This document shows, in pieces, positions 31,782 to 39,082 of a DNA stretch of 45,521 nucleotides. The notes below the pieces were generated by a model. The model was not told the DNA's origin, ran no database searches, and saw nothing but the letters and a program-made list of their open reading frames with translations. Positions within the stretch are counted from its first letter, which is position 1; every line of letters begins with the position of its first letter. The DNA comes from Fibrobacter succinogenes. Lineage in GTDB: Bacteria > Fibrobacterota > Fibrobacteria > Fibrobacterales > Fibrobacteraceae. The translations under genes and the position numbers were made by a program. The stretch lies in NCBI GenBank assembly GCA_902768715.1, contig CACXMH010000011.1, positions 1 to 45,521 on the forward strand. Direction: 5' to 3'.

Positions 31782-31905
31782 GGTTACAGGTAGTATGTGT
31801 TAGGTATTAGGACAATAATCGCGGCTTCGCCGCCTCTTATAGATGTGCGAAGCACATGTAACTTTACCTACCACCTACAACCTAAAACCTACAACCTATT
31901 TTATT
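31782..31905. repeat. Composite palindromic element, copy 2
   Basis: The left arm is CAGGTTA, CAGGTAG, TATGTGT, TAGGTAT, TAGGACA. The core hairpins are GCGGC-TTC-GCCGC (31821-31833) and ATGTGC-GAA-GCACAT (31843-31857). The right arm is ACCTACC ACCTACA ACCTAAA ACCTACA ACCTATT. It lies inside the ligase cluster, between two genes on the same strand. Confidence 0.85.
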
Positions 31906-33138
31906 ATGACTAACTACAAACTTTGGCAACGTTACGGCATCGAGATGGAATACATGATCGTGGATCGTGATTCCTTGAATGTTCTCCCTCGCGCTGATGT
32001 ACCGCTTGGAAAAGACAAGAACGGCGAACAGCTCTCTGACGTGGAACACGGGCCGATTGGACTTTCCAACGAGCTGGTGAGCCATGTGCTGGAATTCAAG
32101 TGCGCACAGCCTGTCGATAGCCTCAAGCACTTGGGCAAGACCTTCCATCACGAAATCTTGAAGGCAAACGAATCGCTCAAGAGCATTAATGCCATGCTTT
32201 TGCCCACGGCGGCCCACCCCTTTATGGACCCCGCCGAGATGAAACTCTGGCCCTACGATTGCCTGGATATTTACGAGACTTACGACCGCATCTTTAACTG
32301 CAAGGGTCACGGCTGGGCAAACCTGCAATCCACCCATATCAATCTCTCCTTCAACGGTGACGAAGAATTCGGGAAACTTCATGCGGCTATTCGCGCCCTG
32401 TTGCCGCTGATCCCCGCCGTGGCAGCTTCTAGCCCGTTTTTGGACAGCAAGTACTGCGGATTCTTGGACGGACGAATTGAGACATACCGCCACAACCAGG
32501 AGAAAATTCCGAGCATTACGGGCAAGGTGATTCCCGAAGCGGTCTTTACCTACAAGGATTACGAAGAGCAGATTTTCAACCGCGTGAAGGCAGACATTGC
32601 GCCGTACGATCCGGAACATTTGCTGAATCATTTCTTCTTGAATAGCCGCGGGGCAATTGCACGTTTTGACCGCGGAGCCATCGAGATTCGACTCGTTGAC
32701 ATTCAGGAATGCCCGGACGCCGACATCGCCATTGCCGAATGGGAAATCGCCGTGTTGAAAGGTCTTGTGGAAGGTAGATTTGCGAATGAGTCGCAAATTC
32801 GCGCACTCGATACGGACGCCCTCGCAAAAATTCTGCTTGCCACGACACATTCCGCCGAAAAAACGGTGATAAACGACCAAGATTATCTGAAAATCTGGGG
32901 AATCAATGCCAGCGAAATCGCAGCCCAGGACTTGATTGTTAAAATCACCGAGAAGGCAAAGGACAAGATTTCCCAGCATTCTCAGGAACTGCTTCAAAAG
33001 ATGTTCAAGCGCGGAACCCTCGCCAGCGCCCTGGTAAAGAACGTCGGTGCAGACCCCGACCGCGACGATTTTGTATATGAATACGGCCGTCTCGCCCACT
33101 GCCTCGCAGAGAACAAGCTATACGGAACAGGGGAATAG
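31906..33138 (+). CDS. GCS2-type carboxylate-amine ligase (glutamate-cysteine ligase family 2)
   Basis: The product has 410 residues. The start at 31906 is chosen because upstream codons come from repeat sequence; no Shine-Dalgarno sequence is visible. GIEMEYMIVD near the N-terminus is the first metal-binding strand of the GCS2 fold, QSTHINLSF the next, and GAIARFDRGAIEIRLVDIQECPDADIAIAEW the C-terminal conserved segment. GCS2 enzymes are glutamine-synthetase-fold ligases that form gamma-glutamyl or other amide bonds with ATP. Being next to a RimK-like ligase, a C39-like peptidase and an N-formylglutamate-amidohydrolase-like gene suggests a special metabolite or peptide modification rather than ordinary glutathione synthesis. 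Confidence 0.87.
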   Translation: MTNYKLWQRYGIEMEYMIVDRDSLNVLPRADVPLGKDKNGEQLSDVEHGPIGLSNELVSHVLEFKCAQPVDSLKHLGKTFHHEILKANESLKSINAMLLPTAAHPFMDPAEMKLWPYDCLDIYETYDRIFNCKGHGWANLQSTHINLSFNGDEEFGKLHAAIRALLPLIPAVAASSPFLDSKYCGFLDGRIETYRHNQEKIPSITGKVIPEAVFTYKDYEEQIFNRVKADIAPYDPEHLLNHFFLNSRGAIARFDRGAIEIRLVDIQECPDADIAIAEWEIAVLKGLVEGRFANESQIRALDTDALAKILLATTHSAEKTVINDQDYLKIWGINASEIAAQDLIVKITEKAKDKISQHSQELLQKMFKRGTLASALVKNVGADPDRDDFVYEYGRLAHCLAENKLYGTGE

Positions 33139-33149
33139 CTCCAAACTTG

Positions 33150-33241
33150 TCATGCCCGTCCCGGAATATGTCCGGGATAAACTGGCGGGCATCTCCTTTC
33201 AATTTTTCAAGCAAAAGGAGGTCCCCGACCAAGTCGGGGAA
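33150..33241. repeat. GTCATGCCCG...CGGGCATC palindrome plus TCCCCGAC/GTCGGGGA hairpin
   Basis: The first element (33150-33193) has complementary ends around an inner TCCCGGA/TCCGGGA palindrome. The second is a stem-loop near 33223-33241. Both lie between the GCS2 gene and the amidohydrolase gene. Confidence 0.6.
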
Positions 33242-33263
33242 GACATCAACAAAACAATCCTTT

Positions 33264-33269
33264 TATATT
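33264..33269 (+). promoter_or_regulatory. -10 element (TATATT) of the amidohydrolase-like gene, leaderless
   Basis: TATATT is followed by 6 bases and then the ATG at 33276. No Shine-Dalgarno sequence is present. The last gene of the ligase cluster may therefore have its own start of transcription. Confidence 0.5.
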
Positions 33270-33275
33270 TAAAAC

Positions 33276-33953
33276 ATGGCTAAAGCAATACTCATCCTCA
33301 CTTGCGAGCATGCGAGCAACAAACTGCCCGCTGCGTTCAAGAGCGCCGTTCCTGCCGATGTTCTGGAGACCCACCGTGCCTACGATATAGGGGCAGTACA
33401 GGTATTCCGCAAGTTGGTGAAATTTGCAAAGCCCGAATTTTATTGCGAAGGTAAATTTTCACGCCTGTTCGTGGACCTGAACCGCACTATCACGAACAAG
33501 AGCGCTTTCAGCGAATATTACGAAGCGCTCGAAGCCCGCGACAAGGCCGCCGCCGAAAAAGCGAAAGCCCAGGCCACCGCCTACTGGAACGAATATCGCG
33601 CTACCATTGAAAAATTCGTGGAAACCGCTCTTAAATCAAAAACACGTGTTGCAAAATCTGAGCCAGAAATCATCCACCTAGGCATCCACAGCTTTACACC
33701 GGAACTAAACGGCAAAGTCCGCAACACCGACATCGGGATTCTCTACGATCCGAACCGTCCGCAAGAGCGAGCCTACGCAAACGTCATCAAGGCAGAAATC
33801 AAGCGGCTCTACCCCGCCATGAAAGTCCGTTTCAACTACCCGTACAAGGGCACTTCTGACGGGCTCACCACCACGCTCCGCAAAAAGTTCGGCCCGGGTT
33901 ACGTTGGGATCGAGATTGAGATAAATCAGAAGTTATTGAGCTATGAACGATGA
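33276..33953 (+). CDS. N-formylglutamate amidohydrolase-like protein
   Basis: The product has 225 residues. LTCEHASNKLPAAF near the N-terminus matches the zinc-binding start of the family. AYDIGAVQVFRKL, FSRLFVDLNRT, GIHSFTPELNGKVRNTDIGILYDPN and the C-terminal GYVGIEIEINQKLL follow in the usual order, including the conserved His, Asp and Arg. The family hydrolyses N-formylglutamate in histidine breakdown, but no hut genes are near. The gene instead ends a cluster of peptide-ligase genes, so hydrolysis of an acylated or amide intermediate made by them is the better inference. Confidence 0.88.
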   Translation: MAKAILILTCEHASNKLPAAFKSAVPADVLETHRAYDIGAVQVFRKLVKFAKPEFYCEGKFSRLFVDLNRTITNKSAFSEYYEALEARDKAAAEKAKAQATAYWNEYRATIEKFVETALKSKTRVAKSEPEIIHLGIHSFTPELNGKVRNTDIGILYDPNRPQERAYANVIKAEIKRLYPAMKVRFNYPYKGTSDGLTTTLRKKFGPGYVGIEIEINQKLLSYER

Positions 33954-34002
33954 GGTCGGCGCAAAGCGCCTTTGAGCTCGTTTCACTTTGAGTCTTCTAA
34001 AC

Positions 34003-34036
34003 AAAAAAGTTCTAGGATTATCCCTAAAACTTTTTT
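34003..34036. terminator. Bidirectional terminator between the amidohydrolase-like gene and ddh
   Basis: AAAAAAGTTCTAGG pairs with CCTAAAACTTTTTT (one internal mismatch) around a short loop. The T-run on one side and A-run on the other fit both converging genes. Flanking hairpins GGCGC-AAA-GCGCC (about 33957-33970) and TCAGCC-GAA-GGCTGA (about 34045-34060) are repeat elements. Confidence 0.75.
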
Positions 34037-34107
34037 ACTCATAGTCAGCCGAAGGCTGACGCGCTCACACCTCAAAGGCGTCCTTTGGGGCGCCGTGCTC
34101 ATACCTA

Positions 34108-35091
34108 TTACAAGCAGTGAGCCCTTAATTCTTCGTCGCTGAGCGTGCTGAGGTATGCAGGCGGCACGTCGAGGACGGTCTTGCAACCGGTCACTCCGTT
34201 AGCCTTCATGCGCAGCGCTGCACGGGCGTAAGCCACGAGAACGCTCGTCGTGAATTCCGGGTTGGAATCGAGCTTCAGGCTGTATTCGATCACGTGCGTG
34301 TGTTCCTTGTTCATGCCGGTCTTGCCGGTACGGATCACGAAACCGCCGTGAGCGAGCCCGCTGTGGTTCTTGTTGAATTCTTCTTCGCTGATGAAGTTGA
34401 CGGTCGTGTCGTATTCGTCGAAGTAGTTCGGCATCGTCTTGATGGCGTTTTCGATGTAGGCCTTGTCGGCACCTTCTTCGGCAACCACGTAAACGAGACG
34501 CGTGTGCTTCTGGCGGGTGGTGAGTTCCGGCATGGAACCGCTACGCACGGCTTCGAGAGCCGCTTCCACCGGGCAGGTGTACTGCTTCGCGTTCTTCACG
34601 CCCTTGATGCGGCGGACAGCGTCGCTGTGGCCCTGGCTAACGCCCTTGCCCCAGAACGTGTAGTCCTTGCCTTCCGGAAGGATGGACTGGGCGTACACGC
34701 GGTTCAGGCTGAACATGCCCGGGTCCCAACCCACAGAAATCATCGCGATGTTGCCGGCAGACTTGGCAGCAGCGTCAACGGCAGCGAAGTGCTGCGGAAT
34801 CTTGGCGTGGGTGTCGAAGGAATCGATCACGTTGAACATGGCGGCGTACTTCGGGGTGAGCACCGGCAGGTCGGTAGCGGAACCGCCACAGATGATGAGC
34901 AGGTCCACCTTGCCTTTCCAAGCTTCCATTTCAGAGACGTTCAGCACCGGAACGCCCGCCGTCTGGATCTTGACCGTCGAGGGGTCACGACGGGTGAAAA
35001 CAGCGACGAGTTCCATATCCGGAGCCTGCTTCACGGCGCATTCCACACCGCGACCCAGGTTACCGTAACCGAGAATAGCAATCTTTGCCAT
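34108..35091 (-). CDS. ddh: meso-Diaminopimelate D-dehydrogenase
   Basis: The product has 327 residues, the family length. It makes meso-diaminopimelate from tetrahydrodipicolinate with NADPH and ammonia, in one step, for lysine and peptidoglycan synthesis. The Rossmann start AILGYGNLGRGVECAV is followed by VFTRRDPSTV, CGGSATDLPVLTP, ISVGWDPGMFSLNRVY, FWGKGVSQGHSDAVRRIKGV and the C-terminal TSSV-like region with NPEFTTSVLVAYARAA. AAGGAT lies 7-8 bases before the ATG; a -10 TATATT is at 35126-35131. Ddh has a patchy distribution, so this gene may have been acquired or may act beside another DAP route. Confidence 0.95.
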   Translation of the reverse strand: MAKIAILGYGNLGRGVECAVKQAPDMELVAVFTRRDPSTVKIQTAGVPVLNVSEMEAWKGKVDLLIICGGSATDLPVLTPKYAAMFNVIDSFDTHAKIPQHFAAVDAAAKSAGNIAMISVGWDPGMFSLNRVYAQSILPEGKDYTFWGKGVSQGHSDAVRRIKGVKNAKQYTCPVEAALEAVRSGSMPELTTRQKHTRLVYVVAEEGADKAYIENAIKTMPNYFDEYDTTVNFISEEEFNKNHSGLAHGGFVIRTGKTGMNKEHTHVIEYSLKLDSNPEFTTSVLVAYARAALRMKANGVTGCKTVLDVPPAYLSTLSDEELRAHCL

Positions 35092-35125
35092 AACAATATC
35101 CTTGTTTAAAATTTTTGCAGAAAAA

Positions 35126-35131
35126 AATATA
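35126..35131 (-). promoter_or_regulatory. -10 element (TATATT) of ddh
   Basis: TATATT begins 40 bases before the ATG at 35091. The T-rich leader includes the AAGGAT ribosome-binding site. Confidence 0.4.
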
Positions 35132-35148
35132 GGAAATTTATAGGAAAA

Positions 35149-35227
35149 GGGGGAAGTTTCCCCCTCGCTTCAGCCTTGGCTAGAACCAAGGCTTCCACTA
35201 CACTCTCGCCTAGGGGCTCCGCCCCTA
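35149..35227. repeat. Three successive hairpins upstream of the restriction-modification gene
   Basis: The stems are GGGGGAA/TTTCCCCC (35149-35164), GCCTTGG/CCAAGGC (35173-35192) and TAGGGGC/GCCCCTA (35211-35227). The first resembles the GGGGGA/TCCCCC hairpin inside tilS and one near 24663. No gene is seen in the rest of the gap. Confidence 0.6.
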
Positions 35228-35287
35228 AGACCCCACCTCTTTTTCAAAAAGCAACAATATTTGTCACTTTATGCCATTTCAAGATTG

Positions 35288-35293
35288 TATATT
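35288..35293 (+). promoter_or_regulatory. -10 element (TGTATATT) of the restriction-modification gene
   Basis: The extended -10 ends 28 bases before the ATG at 35322. It lies inside the upstream open frame, which argues that the earlier in-frame start at 35271 is not used. Confidence 0.4.
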
Positions 35294-35321
35294 TGAAAGT
35301 AACGCAAAATTGGAGATTTTG

Positions 35322-38321
35322 ATGAAGGCAACCGAACAGCAGACAGCGGCCAAAAAATTTGTCAAAGAGTGGTCTGGCAAGGGCTACGAAAAGGGCGAAT
35401 GCCAGAAATTCTGGATTGATTTGCTTTGCAACGTGTTCGGCGTGCAAGATTTCGCAAGTTTTATCCTTTTCGAGGAACAGGTCAAGGAATATTTCGTTTC
35501 AAAAGAAACGAAGCAATCTAAATCCATAACCAACTTCATTGACGCATGTATTCCCTCGACTCATGTAATAATCGAACAGAAATCGAGCAGCAAGGACTTA
35601 CGTGAGCTTATCAAACAGTCGAACGGTTCGTTTCTGACTCCATTCCAACAAGCAAAGAACTATTCAGCAAACTTGCCCTATTCTAAACGTCCTCGTTGGA
35701 TTGTTACTTGCAATTTTGATGAGTTCCTAATTTACGATATGGAGCGTCCTGATGGAGAACCACAACAAATTTTTCTGAAGGACTTGCCCAAAGAACTTTA
35801 CAGACTACAATTTCTGGTCGATTCCAAAAGCGAACACATTCGCCGCGAAGAAGAAATCTCCCTGAAAGCAGGCGAACTCGTAGGAAAACTCTACGATGCT
35901 CTATACAAGGAATACATCAATCCAGACGAAAAAAGCCTGCGCAGCCTAAACATTCTCTGTGTCCGCATCGTATTCTGTCTTTACGCCGAAGACGCCGGAC
36001 TTTTCAATACAAAAACCGCCTTTGAAGACTACATCCAGAGTTTCAAGATAGAGAATGTTCGTCGTGGTCTTATCGACCTGTTCAAGGCCCTCGACACAAA
36101 ACTCGAAGATCGTGATAAATACGATACGAAGCTAAACCCATTTCCTTATGTAAATGGCGGGCTTTTCGCATACGAAGACATCGAAATTCCAAATTTCTCG
36201 CAAGAAATCGTCGACGTCATCGTGAACCATTGCGCACCATTTGACTGGAGTGAAATCAGCCCAACCATTTTCGGCGCAGTTTTTGAAAGCACCTTGAATC
36301 CCGAGACCCGTCGTAAGCGCGGAATGCACTACACTAGCATCGAGAACATACACAAGATCATTGACCCACTCTTCTTTGATGAATTGCGGGAAGAATTCGA
36401 TGGAATTGCGCCATCTACAGCCAAAGCACTCTCTAAGCCCCAGCGTCAAAAGCTGCTTGATTTGCAAGACAAACTCAGTTCCTTGAAATTTCTCGACCCC
36501 GCCTGTGGGTCGGGCAACTTCCTTACCGAAACATACACAAGCCTCCGCAAATTGGAAAATCAGATCCTCAAGTTGCTCATGGCCGACAAAATTGTGATGG
36601 GCGAAATCGTGAACCCTGTAAAGGTAAGCATCACGCAGTTTTACGGAATCGAAATCAACGACTTTGCCGTAAACGTGGCAAAGACCGCCCTCTGGATTGC
36701 AGAATCGCAAATGCTCAAGGAAACGGAATCCATTGTCCAACAAGACATCGATTTTCTCCCCCTAACCTCGAACGCCACCATTATCGAGGGAAATGCCCTA
36801 CGCATGGACTGGACTAGGTTGGACTCTGGCGCTTCCGAATCCGAAGCACTAGTTGCGGACAAGTTGAACATTATCCAAGTTGACGATATTGATTCCCTAA
36901 CAGTAAACGACATTCGACGCCCATACAAACAGAAGAAGAACGAAATCACGGTTATCACACGCGAGGTGGAATACAAGGATTCGAAGGATTTCGATTACAG
37001 TTCCATTACAAGCATGGCGAAACGATCCGTCTGCAACTACGATTTTATCATGGGAAACCCGCCATTTATAGGCGCAAGGTACATGAGCAAAGCTCAAAAG
37101 GACGATCTAGTTTCCGTATTCGGGAAAAAATGGCAAGGCGTGGGCGATCTCGATTTTGTTTGCGCTTGGTACAAAAAAGCTGCACCGCTATTGCAAAATG
37201 GGCACACAAAAGCAGCTTTCGTTTCTACAAATTCAATTGTTCAAGGTGGATCCGTTAGCAACTTATGGAAACCACTCTTTGAAAAAGACAACCTACATAT
37301 TGATTTTGCGTACCGCACTTTCCATTGGGCATCCGAATCAAATTCTATGGCTCATGTTCATTGTGTCATTATCGGATGTTCTGTCGGAGAGTCCGCCTCC
37401 CCTAAACAAATTTACAACTTCAATGGGGAAGCTACCATTGCAAAAAACATCAACGGTTATTTGCTGGACGCGCCGAATTCGTTCATCGAAAAGCGCTCCA
37501 AACCTATTTGTGACGTGCCCCAAATTTGCCTAGGCGGTCAACCGATTGATGACGGAAATCTGATTTTAACGGCAGAAGAAAAAGACGAAATTGTCAAAAA
37601 AGATTCGCAGATAGCAAAATTCATTCGCCATTACATGATGGGAAAGGACTTTATAGATAGGAAGCCCCGTTTCTGTCTTTGGTTGCAAGGAGCAAATCCC
37701 GCTGAATTTCGCAAAAGTCGCGAAATAATGAAGCGAATCGAAAAGGTTAGAGAATTCCGTCTCGCCAGTGACCGTTCAAGTACGCTACGTGCCGCAGAAA
37801 TGCCTTATCTATTTGGAGCTCCTTTTGAATGTGAAAGTGACTATATCGCCATTCCAAAAGTTTCCTCTGAAAAAAGACCATACATTCCTATTGATTATCT
37901 TTCTCATGAGATTATTCCGGGCGACAAGCTTTTTGTTATGCAAAGAGCATCACTGTATCATTTTGGCGTGCTAACCTCCAAAATCCACATGGCATGGGTG
38001 CGAACCGTTTCTGGAAGATTAAAAAGCGATTACAGCTATTCAAACACAATCGTCTATAACAACTTCCCATGGAGCAATCCAAACGACACTCAAAAAGCTA
38101 AAATAGAAGCAACCGCACAAGCGATTCTCGATATTCGCGCAAAATATCCTGACGCAAGCCTAGCGGACCTTTACGACGATCTGACAATGCCCGTCGATCT
38201 TCGCAAGGCTCACATAGAAAATGACCATGCCGTCATGGAATCCTACGGGTTCGGCTCTAAAATGACCGAAGACGAAATCGTGGCAGAACTATTTAAGATG
38301 TACGAGAAACTTACGAGGTAA
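35322..38321 (+). CDS. MmeI-type (Type IIL) single-chain restriction-modification enzyme
   Basis: The product has 999 residues. The start follows GGAGAT at 6 bases. The order of domains matches MmeI: an N-terminal nuclease with Asp74 and Glu85-Gln-Lys87 (PD-ExK pattern in STHVIIEQKS), a helical spacer with GMHYTSIENIHKIIDPLF, a gamma-class adenine methyltransferase with motif I LDPACGSGNF (391-400) and motif IV NPPF (579-582), then a target-recognition region (WASESNSMAHVHCVIIG, FCLWLQGANPAEFRKS, FPWSNPNDTQKAKIEATAQAIL). Such enzymes methylate one strand and cut about 20 bases away. Catalytic residues look intact. The gene is visibly more A+T-rich than its neighbours and stands alone, which suggests horizontal transfer. 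Confidence 0.92.
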   Translation: MKATEQQTAAKKFVKEWSGKGYEKGECQKFWIDLLCNVFGVQDFASFILFEEQVKEYFVSKETKQSKSITNFIDACIPSTHVIIEQKSSSKDLRELIKQSNGSFLTPFQQAKNYSANLPYSKRPRWIVTCNFDEFLIYDMERPDGEPQQIFLKDLPKELYRLQFLVDSKSEHIRREEEISLKAGELVGKLYDALYKEYINPDEKSLRSLNILCVRIVFCLYAEDAGLFNTKTAFEDYIQSFKIENVRRGLIDLFKALDTKLEDRDKYDTKLNPFPYVNGGLFAYEDIEIPNFSQEIVDVIVNHCAPFDWSEISPTIFGAVFESTLNPETRRKRGMHYTSIENIHKIIDPLFFDELREEFDGIAPSTAKALSKPQRQKLLDLQDKLSSLKFLDPACGSGNFLTETYTSLRKLENQILKLLMADKIVMGEIVNPVKVSITQFYGIEINDFAVNVAKTALWIAESQMLKETESIVQQDIDFLPLTSNATIIEGNALRMDWTRLDSGASESEALVADKLNIIQVDDIDSLTVNDIRRPYKQKKNEITVITREVEYKDSKDFDYSSITSMAKRSVCNYDFIMGNPPFIGARYMSKAQKDDLVSVFGKKWQGVGDLDFVCAWYKKAAPLLQNGHTKAAFVSTNSIVQGGSVSNLWKPLFEKDNLHIDFAYRTFHWASESNSMAHVHCVIIGCSVGESASPKQIYNFNGEATIAKNINGYLLDAPNSFIEKRSKPICDVPQICLGGQPIDDGNLILTAEEKDEIVKKDSQIAKFIRHYMMGKDFIDRKPRFCLWLQGANPAEFRKSREIMKRIEKVREFRLASDRSSTLRAAEMPYLFGAPFECESDYIAIPKVSSEKRPYIPIDYLSHEIIPGDKLFVMQRASLYHFGVLTSKIHMAWVRTVSGRLKSDYSYSNTIVYNNFPWSNPNDTQKAKIEATAQAILDIRAKYPDASLADLYDDLTMPVDLRKAHIENDHAVMESYGFGSKMTEDEIVAELFKMYEKLTR

Positions 38322-38339
38322 GTTTCAACTTCGGATTAC

Positions 38340-38774
38340 CTAAATTCCCGTGCTGCCAAAGCCGCCGCGGTCAGCGCCGTCGAGAGCACCTTCTTCGAAG
38401 GTGAGCGTTGGTTGGATTTCCATGATGCGGAACTGAGCGATGCGGCTTCCCTTTTCGATTACCACGTCACGGGTGGCATAGACCGGCATTTTCCACCAGT
38501 CGTTCGAACCGCAGTAGCTGGAATCCACCACGCCCACGGAATTCGCCTGCAAGATGCCGAAGTTCCTGAACGTGGAACTGCGCGGGGCGATATGCGCCTC
38601 GTAACCCTCGGGCAACTTCATTGCAACGCCCAAATGAATCAGGCGGAACTCCCCCGCCTTGAGCGTCACGGTCTCCGCCGCAGCCAAGTCAATCCAGTCG
38701 GACTTGCCGCCAACGTAAGTGAGTTTCGGGATGGAATCGTCGAGATATTGAATCTTGATGGTCTTCGAGGTCAT
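38340..38774 (-). CDS. dut: dUTP diphosphatase
   Basis: The product has 144 residues, the normal length of the trimeric dUTPase. It hydrolyses dUTP to dUMP and keeps uracil out of DNA. Motif order: GVAMKLPEGYEAHIAPRSST (motifs 1-2), GVVDSSYCGSNDWWKMPVYA (motif 3), KGSRIAQFRIM (motif 4) and the C-terminal RGGFGSTG (motif 5). The start codon is preceded by TATATT and only six bases, without a Shine-Dalgarno sequence, so the mRNA is probably leaderless. It lies 38 bases after a tiny Cys/His protein gene on the same strand. Confidence 0.96.
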   Translation of the reverse strand: MTSKTIKIQYLDDSIPKLTYVGGKSDWIDLAAAETVTLKAGEFRLIHLGVAMKLPEGYEAHIAPRSSTFRNFGILQANSVGVVDSSYCGSNDWWKMPVYATRDVVIEKGSRIAQFRIMEIQPTLTFEEGALDGADRGGFGSTGI

Positions 38775-38780
38775 GGAGCA

Positions 38781-38786
38781 AATATA
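38781..38786 (-). promoter_or_regulatory. -10 element (TATATT) of dut, leaderless
   Basis: The spacer to the ATG at 38774 is six bases (TGCTCC), which places the predicted start of transcription at or beside the start codon. Confidence 0.5.
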
Positions 38787-38811
38787 AAAAGCAATAAGCT
38801 AACAGAGAATA

Positions 38812-38982
38812 CTATTTGAGTCCGTACTTTTCTTTTAGGGCAATGCGTTCCTCTTCGGAAAGGCTTTTCAGATAAGCCTTCCAGCCGGGGCAGAAGTTAA
38901 TATGGAAGCGCCAAAAGCGCCCGATGAGGGACTTGGGGTTCTTGTCGTACTGGGCGCGGATCTTGCAGTTTGCACAGGCCAT
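38812..38982 (-). CDS. 56-residue conserved-looking Cys/His protein
   Basis: The gene starts at 38982 with a near-perfect ribosome-binding site (AAAGGAGG, 6-7 bases). The product begins MACANCKIRAQYD, then NPKSLIGRFWRFHINFCPGW and a charged C-terminal helix (SLSEEERIALKEKYGLK). Cys3, Cys6, His27 and Cys31 could bind one zinc ion. The aromatic cluster around FWRFH is notable in so short a chain. The family function is unknown to me. It sits between pfp and dut on the same strand, after the pfp terminator, so it is probably its own unit. The ribosome-binding site and ordered motif argue for a real gene. Confidence 0.75.
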   Translation of the reverse strand: MACANCKIRAQYDKNPKSLIGRFWRFHINFCPGWKAYLKSLSEEERIALKEKYGLK

Positions 38983-39007
38983 AGGGGTCCTCCTTTCCTG
39001 TAAACAT

Positions 39008-39040
39008 AAAAAATCCCTCGCGAAAATGCGAGGGACTTTT
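39008..39040 (-). terminator. Rho-independent terminator after pfp
   Basis: The 8-bp stem TCCCTCGC/GCGAGGGA has loop GAAAAT (plus strand), with T6 after it on the minus strand. It is 43 bases past the pfp stop, beyond a GATCCCCGC repeat at 39052-39075. Confidence 0.75.
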
Positions 39041-39051
39041 CAATGCTTGGA

Positions 39052-39075
39052 GATCCCCGCCTTCGCGGGGATGAC
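39052..39075. repeat. GATCCCCGC...GCGGGGATGAC element
   Basis: A perfect-stem copy lies between the pfp stop and its terminator. It differs from the copy inside tilS (12883-12906) only in the loop (TTC for TGC). Confidence 0.75.
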
Positions 39076-39082
39076 ATTAGGA

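Noticed and set aside
33276-33953. Histidine-utilisation role for the N-formylglutamate amidohydrolase-like gene
   Set aside because: No hutH, hutU or hutI is nearby. The neighbours are peptide ligases and a cysteine peptidase.
35271-35321. Earlier in-frame start for the MmeI-type gene
   Set aside because: The interval contains the TGTATATT -10 element, and the ATG at 35322 has a well-placed GGAGAT.
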